Origin: Candidatus Blochmanniella camponoti
GTDB lineage: Bacteria; Pseudomonadota; Gammaproteobacteria; Enterobacterales; Enterobacteriaceae
Direction of reading: 5' to 3'
Assembly: GCF_023585825.1 (NCBI RefSeq)
Contig: NZ_CP097751.1
Span: 620,001-684,000, forward strand
Length of the DNA stretch: 64,000 nt
This document shows positions 1 to 9,760 of the stretch, piece by piece; positions within the stretch are counted from its first letter, which is position 1, and each line of letters starts with the position of its first letter. The position numbers and the translations under genes were made by a program. The notes beneath the pieces were generated by a model. It was not told the origin of the DNA and searched no databases. It saw nothing but the letters and a program-made list of their open reading frames with translations.

Positions 1-797
1 TTTTTTTTAGATAATTGAGTATAACGATAAAAATAAGAATCAGGATAAGAAAAGGTAGTATAACAAAATTTCAAAAATCTATCAATATACCATTTTTGTA
101 GTAAATATTCTGGAGCGTCAACATAAATAGAAAAATCAATAAAATCAGATACAAAAACACAAGGTAAGTCATAATGATAATCGTGATTAGTTTGTAAAAC
201 ATTTAATCCTTCCAAAATAAGAATATCTGGTTTATAAATTACCTGTTGAACATTAGGAATAATGTCATATATTATGTGAGAATATACAGGAATTGTCATT
301 GATTGAACTCCAGATTTAACTTTGGAAACAAAATTTACCAAACTAGTCATATCATAAGATTGCGGAAAACCTTTTTTTTTCATTAAACATCGTTTTTTTA
401 ATACTTTATTAGAATACAAAAATCCATCAGTTGTTACTAATTCCACAACACGACGTTCAGTCCATCTACTAAGAAGTGCTTGTAAAACTCTAGCTGTAGT
501 GCTTTTCCCCGCAGCAACACCACCAACGATACCAATGATGTATGGTATATGTTGGTTTTGAATACTTAAAAATTGTTCTAAAATATTTTGTCGTTTTATA
601 TGCGAACAAATATATAGATTAAGCAATCTAGATAATGGTAAATAAATTTCTATTACTTCATTCATAGAAAGATTATCATTTATTCCTCTTAAATTTAGGA
701 TTTCTCTTGGAGATAATGTTAATGGTATCTCCTCTCGAAGAGATGACCATTCCTTGCGATTGAAAGTTAAAAATGGAACAGACGAAACATGTAGCAT
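1..797 (-). CDS. coaA: Pantothenate kinase, 3' end beyond window
   Basis: Phosphorylates pantothenate with ATP, the first committed step of coenzyme A synthesis in the cytosol. Read on the minus strand from the ATG at 797, the 265 visible codons include the P-loop GVAAGKST near residue 97, followed by TARVL as in E. coli CoaA, and the segment [10 protein letters not shown], which matches the substrate-binding region of the family. E. coli CoaA has 316 residues, so about 50 C-terminal residues lie left of position 1. The gene is divergent from the tRNA cluster at 1069, the same arrangement as E. coli coaA-thrU. No frame breaks are seen. Confidence 0.93.
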   Translation of the reverse strand, partial: MLHVSSVPFLTFNRKEWSSLREEIPLTLSPREILNLRGINDNLSMNEVIEIYLPLSRLLNLYICSHIKRQNILEQFLSIQNQHIPYIIGIVGGVAAGKSTTARVLQALLSRWTERRVVELVTTDGFLYSNKVLKKRCLMKKKGFPQSYDMTSLVNFVSKVKSGVQSMTIPVYSHIIYDIIPNVQQVIYKPDILILEGLNVLQTNHDYHYDLPCVFVSDFIDFSIYVDAPEYLLQKWYIDRFLKFCYTTFSYPDSYFYRYTQLSKK

Positions 798-962
798 ATT
801 GTTTCTATTATTATAGATAAATGCTTATCTTATAGAATGAAATTTCATGTAAATACTTGATCAAAATAAAAGATTTAATTATAATTATGTATTATAATGA
901 AAGCTCACGAAATAACTAATAATTTTAGTTTTATTAAAATAAATTTATTTTTTACAAATGTT

Positions 963-991
963 TTGAATAATTTTATTATATCAAATACATT
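963..991 (+). promoter_or_regulatory. Candidate promoter of the tRNA cluster
   Basis: A TTGAAT hexamer at 963-968 and TACATT at 986-991 are separated by 17 nt and lie about 78 nt upstream of the first tRNA. They resemble sigma-70 -35 and -10 boxes. In DNA this AT-rich such matches also arise by chance, so support is the position only. Confidence 0.4.
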
Positions 992-1068
992 AGTTTAATG
1001 AAGTTTGTTTCAAAATGTGTGCTTCTAAGAACAGAAGCAATTTTCATTTTTAATGACATTAAAATGAT

Positions 1069-1141
1069 GCCGGTGTAGCTCAATAGGAAGAGCAACTGAT
1101 TTGTAATCAGTAGATCAAAGGTTCGAATCCTTTTACCGGCA
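1069..1141 (+). tRNA. thrU: tRNA-Thr (anticodon UGU)
   Basis: A complete cloverleaf is visible: acceptor GCCGGTG pairs with TACCGGC (one G-U pair), the anticodon arm ACTGA-TTTGTAA-TCAGT presents TGT, and the T arm contains GGTTCGAATCC. No CCA is encoded. It is the first gene of a four-tRNA cluster in the same order as E. coli thrU-tyrU-glyT-thrT. It reads ACA codons and probably ACG by wobble. Confidence 0.96.
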
Positions 1142-1154
1142 TCTACAATATTTT

Positions 1155-1236
1155 GATGGGGTTCCCGAGTGGCTAAAGGGAGCAGACTGTAAATCTGTCG
1201 TCGTAGACTTCGAAGGTTCAAATCCTTCCCCCATCA
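1155..1236 (+). tRNA. tyrU: tRNA-Tyr (anticodon GUA)
   Basis: An 82-nt class II tRNA with a long variable arm. The acceptor GATGGGG pairs with CCCCATC, the anticodon arm CAGACTGTAAATCTG presents GTA, and the T arm has GGTTCAAATCC. It closely follows E. coli tRNA-Tyr. It lies 13 nt after thrU and is probably cotranscribed with it. No CCA is encoded. Confidence 0.96.
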
Positions 1237-1310
1237 TTTTAATTATACATAAACAACAAATACAATATATTCTTAATATTACAAGAATACGGATGTTTTA
1301 TTATGTAATA

Positions 1311-1382
1311 GTGGGCATCGTATAATGGTTATTACCTCAACCTTCCAAGTTGATGATGTGGGTTCAATTCCCACTGTCCGCT
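1311..1382 (+). tRNA. glyT: tRNA-Gly (anticodon UCC)
   Basis: The acceptor GTGGGCA pairs with TGTCCGC through two G-U pairs. The anticodon loop CCTTCCAA presents TCC, and the T arm is GGGTTCAATTCCC. The sequence matches E. coli glyT in anticodon and context. The G-U pairs in the acceptor stem are consistent with the relaxed, AT-biased evolution of the genome. Confidence 0.95.
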
Positions 1383-1403
1383 TATATAATGTAACTGAAT
1401 TAT

Positions 1404-1479
1404 GCTGATATAGCTCAGAAGGTAGAGCACACCCTTGGTAAGGGTGAGGTCAGCAGTTCGAATCTGCTTATCAGCACCA
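1404..1479 (+). tRNA. thrT: tRNA-Thr (anticodon GGU), CCA encoded
   Basis: The acceptor GCTGATA pairs with TATCAGC, the anticodon arm CACCCTTGGTAAGGGTG presents GGT, and the T arm is CAGTTCGAATCTG. Unlike its three upstream neighbours, the 3' CCA is encoded at 1477-1479. In E. coli this tRNA is followed by tufB; here the next gene is bfr. Confidence 0.96.
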
Positions 1480-1495
1480 GCGTCCGTCATATAGT

Positions 1496-1514
1496 TTCTT
1501 CTTATTAAGAAGAA
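1496..1514 (+). terminator. Hairpin after the tRNA cluster
   Basis: TTCTTCTT pairs with AAGAAGAA around an ATT loop, 17 nt after thrT. There is no clear U-tract behind it, so it may be a terminator or a processing stem for the tRNA precursor. Confidence 0.4.
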
Positions 1515-1616
1515 GAGTATATTCAGTAGCGATACTAGTTATGATTTTTCAATATTTAATTCATAATTCAAGATTAAACAATACAATGTATGTGGATACA
1601 TATTTAAGGAGATGTT

Positions 1617-2087
1617 ATGAAAGGAGATGATCACATTATTACCCATCTTAATAATTTGTTGAGCGATGAGTTGGTCGCTGTAAACCAATATTTTTTACAT
1701 TCTAAAATTTTTAAAAACTGGGGATTAGAACGACTTAACAAGATAGAATATCAAGAATGTGTAGATGAGTTAGATCATGCAGATCTTTATGCAAAACGTA
1801 TTTTATTTTTAGAAGGTATGCCTACCTTGAGGAAATTTGATCCATTAAACATTAAAAAAAATGTTGAAGATATTTTACGTGCTGATCTTAGTTTAGAATT
1901 TCATAGTATTGAAAATTTACGCAAAGGCATCAAATACGCTGATTCAATACAAGATTATGTATCTAGGGATATAATGATACAAATTCTTAAAGATGAAGAA
2001 AAGCACATTGATTTTTTAGAAACAGAGCTAAATCTCATGATAAAAATTGGTATGCATAATTATATACAATCACAGTTGAAAAAATAA
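1617..2087 (+). CDS. bfr: Bacterioferritin lacking the haem-ligand methionine
   Basis: Iron-storage protein that oxidises Fe2+ and stores it as a mineral core in a 24-subunit shell. At 156 residues it is close to E. coli Bfr (158). The whole di-iron ferroxidase site is present: E18, E51, H54, E94, E127 and H130. Residue 52, the methionine that ligates haem b between two subunits in E. coli Bfr, is leucine here (DELDHAD). The protein is therefore likely haem-free, which is inference. The start has a strong AAGGAG ribosome-binding site 7 nt upstream. Bfr precedes rpsJ in E. coli too, although bfd and gspO are missing here. Confidence 0.95.
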   Translation: MKGDDHIITHLNNLLSDELVAVNQYFLHSKIFKNWGLERLNKIEYQECVDELDHADLYAKRILFLEGMPTLRKFDPLNIKKNVEDILRADLSLEFHSIENLRKGIKYADSIQDYVSRDIMIQILKDEEKHIDFLETELNLMIKIGMHNYIQSQLKK

Positions 2088-2724
<637 letters not shown>

Positions 2725-2830
2725 CGCATAGGAGATGCATCATAATAGAATTTATTTGTGTATTATATTATGTGTAAAATACAAATAATAATTTTGTACT
2801 AAAAGTAATAGAGAGGTTGTATCCATAATC

Positions 2831-3484
2831 ATGCAAGGTCTAATTGGTCAAAAATTGGGTATGACTCGTTTGTTTGATAAAGATGGAGTATCTATCCCTG
2901 TAACTATGATTGAAATAACACCGCATCGTGTAACGCAAATAAAAAATATTGAAAATGATGGATATTGTGCAGTTCAAGTAACGACTGGCATTAAAAACTT
3001 TAAACATATTAATAGACCAGAGACAGGGCATATGATAAAATCAGGGGTTGATGCTGGTCGTGGTGTGTGGGAGTTTCGTTGCGAAGAAGAAGGGATGTCA
3101 CAGCTATCATTAGGAGATATTATCACTATACAGATTTTTACAAATGTTAAAAAAGTTGATATTACAGGCATTTCTAAAGGTAAAGGTTTTGCAGGTACAA
3201 TAAAACGTTGGAATTTTCATATGCAAGATGCAAGTCATGGTAATTCACTGTCACACAGAGCTCCTGGATCTATCGGTCAAAATCAAACTCCTGGTAGAGT
3301 ATTTAAGGGTAAAAAAATGGCAGGACAATTAGGAAATTATAAAGTTACGGTACAAAATTTAGATGTTGTTAATGTTGATGTAAAACTTAATTTATTATTA
3401 GTTAAAGGCGCTGTTCCAGGAATAATTGGTGGTAATTTATCTATTAAAAAATCTGTTAAAATAAATATTAGAGAGAACATGTAA
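2831..3484 (+). CDS. rplC: 50S ribosomal protein L3
   Basis: An early-assembly 50S protein reaching to the peptidyl transferase centre. It has 217 residues against 209 in E. coli; the extra length lies in the N-terminal half and the C-terminus. The start [15 protein letters not shown] and the conserved loop [13 protein letters not shown] near residue 120, followed by [10 protein letters not shown] and [14 protein letters not shown], identify it. An AGAGAGG-like Shine-Dalgarno lies upstream. Its stop codon directly abuts the rplD start. Confidence 0.97.
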   Translation: MQGLIGQKLGMTRLFDKDGVSIPVTMIEITPHRVTQIKNIENDGYCAVQVTTGIKNFKHINRPETGHMIKSGVDAGRGVWEFRCEEEGMSQLSLGDIITIQIFTNVKKVDITGISKGKGFAGTIKRWNFHMQDASHGNSLSHRAPGSIGQNQTPGRVFKGKKMAGQLGNYKVTVQNLDVVNVDVKLNLLLVKGAVPGIIGGNLSIKKSVKINIRENM

Positions 3485-4117
3485 ATGGAATTAGAAGTTA
3501 GGGATTTTACAACAGAAGTCAGTATCTTGGATTCAGATAAGTTTTCTGTATCTGATGAAATTTTTAAATGTTCTTTTAATCAGGCATTAATACATCAAGT
3601 AATTTCTACTTATTTAACTAATTCTCGTCAAGGTACTCGATCTCAAAAGAGTCGATCAGAAGTTTCGGGTTCTAATAAAAAACCGTGGCGTCAAAAAGGT
3701 ACCGGTCGCGCGCGTTCTGGATCGGTAAAAAGTCCTATTTGGCGTTCTGGCGGAGTAACCTTCGCGGCTAAACCTAAACTATATACCCAAAAAATAAATA
3801 AAAAAATGTACAAAGGGGCAATAAGAAGCATTTTATCTAAATTAGTTTGTGATAATCGTTTATTTTTAGTAAAAAATTTATTTATAAAAGAACCCAAAAC
3901 TAAATTATTATTAGAAAAATTAAGAACAATAACCTCAAAAAAAAGCATATTGATTTTTACTGATTTTTTGGATAGAAATTTGCTTTTAGCATCACGTAAC
4001 GTTCATAAAATAGAGGTGCGTACCGCAACGCATATAGATCCAGTAAGTTTAATAAATTTTAACGTTACTTTAATTGCCGATAACGTGATCAAGAAAATTG
4101 AGAAACAGTTAGTATGA
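3485..4117 (+). CDS. rplD: 50S ribosomal protein L4
   Basis: A 50S protein with a long loop in the exit tunnel; in E. coli it also represses transcription and translation of the S10 operon. It has 210 residues against 201 in E. coli, with extra residues in the N-terminal 30. The tunnel-loop segment [15 protein letters not shown] and [12 protein letters not shown] are intact. It starts right after the rplC stop and its TGA overlaps the rplW ATG by 4 nt, indicating translational coupling. Whether it still autoregulates cannot be told from sequence. Confidence 0.97.
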   Translation: MELEVRDFTTEVSILDSDKFSVSDEIFKCSFNQALIHQVISTYLTNSRQGTRSQKSRSEVSGSNKKPWRQKGTGRARSGSVKSPIWRSGGVTFAAKPKLYTQKINKKMYKGAIRSILSKLVCDNRLFLVKNLFIKEPKTKLLLEKLRTITSKKSILIFTDFLDRNLLLASRNVHKIEVRTATHIDPVSLINFNVTLIADNVIKKIEKQLV

Positions 4118-4416
4118 TTTATCAAGAACGTTTATTAAAAATACTGAGATCTATACATGTCTCTGAAAAAGCGTCCATGACATTGGAGCGCCATAATGCT
4201 TTTTCTTTTAAAGTAGCAAAATATGCGACTAAAACAGATATTAAAAATGCTATCAATATGTTATTTTCTGTGAAAGTAAATACTATAAACACTATAATAG
4301 TAGCAGGAAAATCTAAAAGAAAGGCTAATAAAATTGGTCGCTGTAACAACTGGAAAAAAGCATATGTTCTTTTAGAAAAAGGCCAAAAAATTGATTTTAT
4401 CAATACAGTAGAATAG
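4114..4416 (+). CDS. rplW: 50S ribosomal protein L23
   Basis: A protein at the tunnel exit; in bacteria it is the docking site for trigger factor and SRP. It has 100 residues, the E. coli length, with the typical [17 protein letters not shown] start and a lysine-rich middle ([12 protein letters not shown]). It overlaps the rplD stop by 4 nt (ATGA). Trigger factor, one of its usual partners, is a pseudogene in this window (45228), so the docking role is presumably reduced to SRP. Confidence 0.97.
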   Translation: MIYQERLLKILRSIHVSEKASMTLERHNAFSFKVAKYATKTDIKNAINMLFSVKVNTINTIIVAGKSKRKANKIGRCNNWKKAYVLLEKGQKIDFINTVE

Positions 4417-4439
4417 ATAAATATGGAAGATCAAAAGAG

Positions 4440-5267
4440 ATGCCTATTATTAAATGCAACCCAACCTCTCCGGGTAGACGGCATGTAGCTAAGTTAGTGA
4501 ACCATGATTTATATAAAGGGAATCCTTTTTCTTCATTATTATCCAATAAAATTAATAATAGATCAGGAGGACGCAATAATTACGGTCGTATTACTGTGCG
4601 ACATATAGGAGGGGGGCATAAAAAACGTTATAGAATTATTGATTTTAAGCGTAATAAGGATGGGATTTCTGCTGTAATCAAACGTTTAGAATATGATCCA
4701 AATCGTTCAGCAAATATAGCATTGCTTTCATATAGAGATGGGGAGTATCGTTATATTTTAGCTCCAAAAGATGTAAAAATAGGAGATTTTATAAGTTCTG
4801 GAGTGAATGTTCCAATAAAACCAGGCAATGCTTTGCCTATGGGTAATATTCCGATAGGATCTACTATTCATAATGTAGAAATGAAACCAGGAAAAGGCGG
4901 GCAATTAGCCCGGTCTGCAGGGTCTTACATACAAATTGTAGCTCGTGATGGGGAGTATATGGTACTTCGTCTGCGATCTGGTGAAATACGAAAAATTCGC
5001 TGTGAGTGTCGGGCAACCATAGGAGAGGTTGGTAATGCTGAACATATGTTACGTATGCTAGGTAAAGCTGGAGCCAATAGATGGCGTGGAAATCGTCCTA
5101 CTGTACGCGGAACAGCCATGAATCCGATCGATCACCCTCATGGAGGTGGAGAAGGAAAAAATTTTGGAAAACATCCCGTGTCTCCTTGGGGAATACAAAC
5201 CAAAGGAAAAAAAACCCGTAGTAATAAACGTACTAATAAGTTTATATTGTCTCATCGTAATAAATAA
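4440..5267 (+). CDS. rplB: 50S ribosomal protein L2
   Basis: A core 50S protein needed for subunit association and peptidyl transfer. It has 275 residues (E. coli 273), beginning [16 protein letters not shown]. The conserved C-terminal segment [26 protein letters not shown] contains the essential histidine equivalent to E. coli H229. The gene sits between rplW and rpsS as in E. coli, with a purine-rich stretch just before the ATG. Confidence 0.98.
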   Translation: MPIIKCNPTSPGRRHVAKLVNHDLYKGNPFSSLLSNKINNRSGGRNNYGRITVRHIGGGHKKRYRIIDFKRNKDGISAVIKRLEYDPNRSANIALLSYRDGEYRYILAPKDVKIGDFISSGVNVPIKPGNALPMGNIPIGSTIHNVEMKPGKGGQLARSAGSYIQIVARDGEYMVLRLRSGEIRKIRCECRATIGEVGNAEHMLRMLGKAGANRWRGNRPTVRGTAMNPIDHPHGGGEGKNFGKHPVSPWGIQTKGKKTRSNKRTNKFILSHRNK

Positions 5268-5293
5268 AATTTGAAGGATTAGGAATACAGTAT

Positions 5294-5575
5294 ATGTCGC
5301 GTTCTATTAAGAAAGGGCCATTTATTGACTTGCATCTTCTAAAAAAAGTGGAGAAAGCAATAGAAACAGGTGATAAAAAACCTATTAGAACTTGGTCACG
5401 GCGATCAACAATATTTCCAAGAATGATTGGTTTAACTGTAGCAGTACATAACGGACGTCAACATATACCCGTATTCATATCAGATGAAATGGTTGGGCAT
5501 AAATTAGGTGAATTTGCTCCAACTCGTACGTATCGTGGTCATTCAGTGGATAAGAAAATAAAAAAACATTATTAA
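5294..5575 (+). CDS. rpsS: 30S ribosomal protein S19
   Basis: A 30S head protein that works with S13 at the subunit interface. It has 93 residues (E. coli 92), with the hallmark start [20 protein letters not shown] and the C-terminal [12 protein letters not shown]. It is part of the S10 operon, 26 nt after rplB; GGATTAGGA lies upstream as a likely ribosome-binding site. Confidence 0.97.
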   Translation: MSRSIKKGPFIDLHLLKKVEKAIETGDKKPIRTWSRRSTIFPRMIGLTVAVHNGRQHIPVFISDEMVGHKLGEFAPTRTYRGHSVDKKIKKHY

Positions 5576-5627
5576 AGATATATGGTTATGATCTTAAAAT
5601 AAGATGTGCTATAGAGGGTATTTTGGT

Positions 5628-5957
5628 ATGGAAACAATTGCTAGATGCCGTTATATTCGTTCTTCTGCTCAAAAACTTCGTTTAGTAGTTAATACAGTAC
5701 GAGGAAAAAAAGTATCTCAGGCGCTTGATATCTTAAAGTATACCAACAAAAAATCTGCCGAATTAGTAAAAAAGACCTTAGAATCTGCTATTGCTAATGC
5801 GGAACATAATGACAGTTCAGATATTAATAATTTAAAAATTATTAAAATTTTTGTCGATAATGGTCCTATTATTAAAAGAATTATGCCACGTGCTAAAGGA
5901 CGATCAGATAAAATTATGAAACGAACAAGTCATCTTACTATAGTAGTGTCTAATTAA
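5628..5957 (+). CDS. rplV: 50S ribosomal protein L22
   Basis: A 50S protein whose beta hairpin lines the exit tunnel. From the ATG at 5628 it has 109 residues, starting [20 protein letters not shown] as in E. coli (110). An in-frame ATG at 5604 would add MCYRGYFG, which has no counterpart in the family, so I reject it. GAGGG about 10 nt upstream supports 5628. The conserved tunnel hairpin [14 protein letters not shown] is intact. Confidence 0.96.
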   Translation: METIARCRYIRSSAQKLRLVVNTVRGKKVSQALDILKYTNKKSAELVKKTLESAIANAEHNDSSDINNLKIIKIFVDNGPIIKRIMPRAKGRSDKIMKRTSHLTIVVSN

Positions 5958-5990
5958 AAAATTATATTTAAACGGACGGAGCATTTAAAA

Positions 5991-6698
5991 ATGGGTCAAA
6001 AGGTACATCCGAATGGTGTGCGTTTGGGTATTACCAAGACGTGGCATTCTACCTGGTACGCAAATAACAAAGATTTTTCTGACAATTTAGGGAATGATTT
6101 TAAAGTACGTCAGTTTTTGATGCAAAAACTTTCGAAAGCTTTAGTATCTCGTATAATTATTGAACGTCCTGCTAAGAGCATAAGAGTAACTGTTTATACA
6201 GCTAGACCTGGTCTTATAATTGGAAAAAAAGGGGAAGATATTGAAAGATTACGTAAAAATATAGCAAGAATTTCTGGTGTTCCAACGCTACTCAATATTG
6301 CTGAAGTTCGTAAACCAGAATTAGATGCCAAGCTGTTAGCTGATAATATCGCATCCCAATTAGAACGTAGAGTAGTATTTAGGAGGGCAATGAAACGTGT
6401 GGTACAAAACGCTATGCGTTTAGGAGCTAAAGGAATTAAAGTAGAAGTCAGTGGGAGACTAAGCGGAGCTGAGATTGCTCGTACTGAGTGGTACAGAGAG
6501 GGACGGGTTCCATTACATACTTTACGTGCCGATATTGATTATAGTCTTTCAGAAGCACGTACTACGTATGGTATAATTGGTATTAAGGTATGGGTTTTTA
6601 AAGGGGAAATTTTAGGAGATGTGTTACTGAATACAGGATATTCATCAGATCAAACGATGAGTAATTCTAGCAAGAAAAAACATAAAACTCGCATATAA
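5991..6698 (+). CDS. rpsC: 30S ribosomal protein S3
   Basis: A 30S protein at the mRNA entry channel with helicase-like activity. It has 235 residues (E. coli 233). The start [20 protein letters not shown], the KH-domain motif [15 protein letters not shown] near residue 75, and the mRNA-entry arginines in [29 protein letters not shown] are present. Its lysine-rich tail ends KKKHKTRI. rplP follows after 8 nt. Confidence 0.98.
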   Translation: MGQKVHPNGVRLGITKTWHSTWYANNKDFSDNLGNDFKVRQFLMQKLSKALVSRIIIERPAKSIRVTVYTARPGLIIGKKGEDIERLRKNIARISGVPTLLNIAEVRKPELDAKLLADNIASQLERRVVFRRAMKRVVQNAMRLGAKGIKVEVSGRLSGAEIARTEWYREGRVPLHTLRADIDYSLSEARTTYGIIGIKVWVFKGEILGDVLLNTGYSSDQTMSNSSKKKHKTRI

Positions 6699-6706
6699 AG
6701 GATAAT

Positions 6707-7114
6707 ATGATGCTTCTGCAACCAAAGCGCACAAAATTTCGTAAAATGCATAAAGGGCGTAACCGGGGAACAAAAGTAAACGACAATATTAGTTTTGGGC
6801 AATTTGCTTTAAAAGCTATTAGCCGAGGGCGATTAAAATCTTGTCAAATTGAAGCAGCACGACGTGCCATAAGTCGTGCTGTAAAGCGTCAAGGAAAAAT
6901 CTGGATTCGTGTGTTTCCAGACAAACCTATTACTAAAAAACCTCTTGAAGTACGCATGGGGAAAGGAAAAGGTAATGTAGAATATTGGGTGGCGTTAATA
7001 CAACCAGGAAAAATATTATATGAAATAAATGGGGTACCAAAAGAACTAGCGTATAATGCTTTTAAATTGGGCGCATCAAAATTACCCGTTAAAACCACTT
7101 TAATAGGAAGATAA
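6707..7114 (+). CDS. rplP: 50S ribosomal protein L16
   Basis: A 50S protein near the A site. It is 135 residues long from the ATG at 6707; a second ATG follows directly and gives [12 protein letters not shown], closer to E. coli [11 protein letters not shown]. The segment [18 protein letters not shown] is fully conserved. The stop codon overlaps the rpmC start by one base (TAATG), pointing to translational coupling. Confidence 0.97.
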   Translation: MMLLQPKRTKFRKMHKGRNRGTKVNDNISFGQFALKAISRGRLKSCQIEAARRAISRAVKRQGKIWIRVFPDKPITKKPLEVRMGKGKGNVEYWVALIQPGKILYEINGVPKELAYNAFKLGASKLPVKTTLIGR

Positions 7115-7326
7115 TGAATAATATCATCAAATTATTAAATCAAAAAAAAAATGACGCTATTACTGTTACATCGCTTCAATCAGAGTTACTAAAGGTATTA
7201 CGTGAACATTTTAATTTACGTATACAAGCAAAATCAGGTCAATTAAAACAATTGCACTTATTAAAAAAAGTACGTCGCAATATAGCATCTATCAAAAGAT
7301 ATTTATCTCATACTAAAAAAGTATAA
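7114..7326 (+). CDS. rpmC: 50S ribosomal protein L29
   Basis: A small protein at the tunnel exit next to L23. It has 70 residues (E. coli 63) and is the most diverged protein of the cluster, but its C-terminal half ([22 protein letters not shown]) keeps the LxxVRRxIARIKTxL family pattern. It overlaps rplP by one base. A run of ten A residues at 7142-7151 lies within the first 15 codons and could cause slippage of polymerase or ribosome. Confidence 0.92.
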   Translation: MNNIIKLLNQKKNDAITVTSLQSELLKVLREHFNLRIQAKSGQLKQLHLLKKVRRNIASIKRYLSHTKKV

Positions 7327-7340
7327 AAGGAGAATATTCC

Positions 7341-7595
7341 ATGAGTGATAGGATTCGCATCCTACTAGGTCGTGTATGTAATAAAAAAATGAATAAATCT
7401 GTTGTTGTTTCTATAGAGAGATTAATTAAGCATTCAACATATGAAAAATTTATTAAACGTACTACTAAACTGCATGTACATGACCCTAATAACGAGACTA
7501 ATATTGGAGATCTTGTTGAAGTACAAGAATGCCGTCCTATTTCTAAAACAAAATCTTGGATACTAACTTCTATTATCAAAAAATCTAATTTTTAA
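7341..7595 (+). CDS. rpsQ: 30S ribosomal protein S17
   Basis: A primary 16S rRNA-binding protein with an OB fold. It has 84 residues, the E. coli length, with [22 protein letters not shown] and the family signature [18 protein letters not shown]. It is the last gene of the S10 operon. GGAG lies about 8 nt before the ATG. A 118-nt spacer separates it from rplN, the ancestral S10/spc boundary. Confidence 0.97.
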   Translation: MSDRIRILLGRVCNKKMNKSVVVSIERLIKHSTYEKFIKRTTKLHVHDPNNETNIGDLVEVQECRPISKTKSWILTSIIKKSNF

Positions 7596-7659
7596 AAAGA
7601 TAATATTCATATGAATTAATGATAAGCTATTTAATTAGAACTAGTAAATAAAAATATAT

Positions 7660-7675
7660 AAACATATATATGTTT
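7660..7675. repeat. 16-bp palindrome at the S10/spc operon boundary
   Basis: AAACATATATATGTTT is a perfect 16-bp palindrome in the spacer where the spc promoter lies in E. coli. I see no clear -35/-10 pair around it, so its role is unknown; it could equally be a by-product of AT richness. Confidence 0.4.
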
Positions 7676-7713
7676 TAAAAATTTAAATTCAATCACTACT
7701 ATGGAGTAATTGT

Positions 7714-8085
7714 GTGATTCAAGAACGCACTATTTTAAATGTTGCCGATAACTCTGGCGCACGATATGCAATGTGTATTAAAGTGCTAGGTGGTTCTGGT
7801 CGTCGTTATGCTAATATAGGAGATGTTATTAAAGTTGCTATTAAAGAAGCAGTACCACGTGCTAAAGTGAAAAAGGGCGATGTATTAAAAGCTGTTGTAG
7901 TACGTACGAAAAAAGGTGTACGTCGTCTAGATGGATCTATTATTAGATTTGATAATAATGCTTGTGTATTATTAAATGACACCAACATCCAACCTATAGG
8001 TACTCGTATTTTTGGTCCAGTAACTCGCGAATTACGCAACGAAAAATTTATGAAGATTATTTCTTTAGCCCCCGAGGTACTTTGA
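7714..8085 (+). CDS. rplN: 50S ribosomal protein L14, GTG start
   Basis: A 50S protein at the subunit interface. It has 123 residues as in E. coli, beginning [27 protein letters not shown]. The start codon is GTG at 7714, preceded by GGAG at 7702. It opens the spc operon. The signature segment [19 protein letters not shown] is intact. Confidence 0.98.
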   Translation: MIQERTILNVADNSGARYAMCIKVLGGSGRRYANIGDVIKVAIKEAVPRAKVKKGDVLKAVVVRTKKGVRRLDGSIIRFDNNACVLLNDTNIQPIGTRIFGPVTRELRNEKFMKIISLAPEVL

Positions 8086-8100
8086 TGGAGAGTATTATAT

Positions 8101-8421
8101 ATGGCAGCAGCTAAAATTAAACGTAACGATGAAGTTATTGTATTAAGTGGAAGGGATAAAGGAAAAAAGGGGAAAGTAAAACGCGTTTTTTATGATAAAG
8201 GCAGGGTTATAGTAACAGGAATAAATTTAGTAAAAAAACATCAAAAGCCTATTCCCAATAAAAATCAACCAGGAGGCATTATTGAAAAAGAAGCATCCGT
8301 TGATTTATCTAATATTGCAATATTTAACCCTACTTTAAATAAAGCAGATCGAGTAGGTTTTACAATACAAAATGGTAAAAAAATACGTATATTTAAGTCT
8401 AATGGGGATATAGTTAAATGA
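8101..8421 (+). CDS. rplX: 50S ribosomal protein L24
   Basis: Initiates 50S assembly and lies near the tunnel exit. It has 106 residues (E. coli 104), with the KOW motif [18 protein letters not shown] at residues 13-30 and [22 protein letters not shown] after it. TGGAGAG precedes the ATG. It sits 15 nt after rplN, in normal spc order. Confidence 0.97.
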   Translation: MAAAKIKRNDEVIVLSGRDKGKKGKVKRVFYDKGRVIVTGINLVKKHQKPIPNKNQPGGIIEKEASVDLSNIAIFNPTLNKADRVGFTIQNGKKIRIFKSNGDIVK

Positions 8422-8433
8422 TTGGAATAATAT

Positions 8434-8973
8434 ATGACTAAATTATATGATTATTATAAAAATAGTATAATACAAAATTTAATGCATAAATTTAATTATC
8501 GATCTATTATGCAAGTACCTAAAATTAAAAAAATTACTATTAATATGGGAGTAGGTAAATCTGTTACCAATAAAAAGCTTTTAGAAAAAGCAGTAGAAGA
8601 TTTAATGGTAATTTCAGGACAAAAACCAGTAATCACCACAGCACGCAAATCTATCTCTAGTTTCAAAATTCGTCAAGGTCAACCAATCGGCTGTAAGGTA
8701 ACTTTACGAGGTTCGCGTATGTGGGAATTTCTGGAAAGATTTATTTTTATTGCTATGCCTCGTATTCGTGATTTTCGCGGGTTATCTATTAAATCTTTTG
8801 ATGGGCATGGTAATTATAGTATTGGAATCCGCGAGCAAATTATCTTTCCAGAAATTGATTATGATACCGTGGATGATATGCGAGGAATGGATATTACTAT
8901 TACTACTAACGCCATTTCTGATAATGAAGCGTATGCTTTATTAACTGCATTTCGATTTCCATTTAGAAAATAA
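8434..8973 (+). CDS. rplE: 50S ribosomal protein L5
   Basis: Binds 5S rRNA in the central protuberance and contacts the P-site tRNA. It has 179 residues, as in E. coli. The N-terminal [17 protein letters not shown], the central [24 protein letters not shown] and the C-terminal [19 protein letters not shown] are conserved. The only 5S gene visible in the window is the isolated one at 19933. Confidence 0.98.
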   Translation: MTKLYDYYKNSIIQNLMHKFNYRSIMQVPKIKKITINMGVGKSVTNKKLLEKAVEDLMVISGQKPVITTARKSISSFKIRQGQPIGCKVTLRGSRMWEFLERFIFIAMPRIRDFRGLSIKSFDGHGNYSIGIREQIIFPEIDYDTVDDMRGMDITITTNAISDNEAYALLTAFRFPFRK

Positions 8974-9005
8974 TCGTATTACTTCAAATAGAAGGAGCGT
9001 TAATT

Positions 9006-9311
9006 ATGACCAAGGAATCTATAAAGGCACGTGAAATAAAGCGTTTAAAATTAGTTAATAAATATTATATACAACGTATTTCTCTAAAAAAAATTATTAT
9101 TGATCAACGCATTCCTAATGAGGAACGTTGGAATGCGGTTTTAAAATTACAGACTTTACCACGTGATTCTAGCCCATCTAGACGACGTAATCGTTGCCGT
9201 CATACTGGACGTCCTCACGCTTTTTTAAGAAAATTTGGATTGAGCCGTATGAAGGTACGCGAAGCTGCTATGCGCGGCGAAATACCTGGTTTAAGGAAAG
9301 CTAGTTGGTAA
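9006..9311 (+). CDS. rpsN: 30S ribosomal protein S14
   Basis: A 30S head protein. It has 101 residues, the E. coli length, and is the zinc-free type: the C-x2-C-x12-C-x2-C pattern of short S14 proteins is absent. The C-terminal half ([23 protein letters not shown], then [10 protein letters not shown]) is almost identical to E. coli. A strong GAAGGAG site precedes the ATG. Confidence 0.98.
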   Translation: MTKESIKAREIKRLKLVNKYYIQRISLKKIIIDQRIPNEERWNAVLKLQTLPRDSSPSRRRNRCRHTGRPHAFLRKFGLSRMKVREAAMRGEIPGLRKASW

Positions 9312-9342
9312 TTGTAACAATATTTTACTGCTTGGAGCTATA

Positions 9343-9738
9343 ATGAGTATGCAAGATTCAATCGCGGATATGTTAACTACTATACGTAACGGGCAAATTT
9401 CTAAAAAAGAAAAGGTTTGCACTCCCTCTTCTGCAATGAAAGTAGCAATTGTTCATGTATTAGCAGAAGAAGGATTTATACAGAAATATAATATTAAAGA
9501 TAGCATCAAACCAACTTTAGAAGTATTTTTAAAATATTATCAAAAAAGAAAACCCGTCATAGATATCATAAAACGTATTAGTCGACCTGGATTACGTATC
9601 TATAAAAAGAGAAAGGAACTACCTCAGATAATGTCTGGTATGGGTATTGTTATAATTTCTACTTCTAAAGGTGTAATCACAGATAATAGAGCTCGTCAGC
9701 TTAATGTTGGTGGGGAGATTATATGTTATGTGTCTTAA
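9343..9738 (+). CDS. rpsH: 30S ribosomal protein S8
   Basis: Binds 16S rRNA helix 21; in E. coli it represses the spc operon at the rplE start. It has 131 residues (E. coli 130), starting [18 protein letters not shown]. The C-terminal signature [22 protein letters not shown] and GGEIICYVS at the end are clear. TTGGAG lies 8 nt before the ATG. It is followed closely by rplF. Confidence 0.97.
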   Translation: MSMQDSIADMLTTIRNGQISKKEKVCTPSSAMKVAIVHVLAEEGFIQKYNIKDSIKPTLEVFLKYYQKRKPVIDIIKRISRPGLRIYKKRKELPQIMSGMGIVIISTSKGVITDNRARQLNVGGEIICYVS

Positions 9739-9760
9739 TACCAAGATATTTCCGCACCAT

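Noticed and set aside
2974..3171. Minus-strand frames of 60-95 codons across the ribosomal operons
   Set aside because: They are antisense to highly conserved proteins and have no ribosome-binding sites or family likeness.
9704..9760. Upstream start for rplF
   Set aside because: It would overlap rpsH and add residues absent from L6 proteins; ATG 9761 gives the exact family length.
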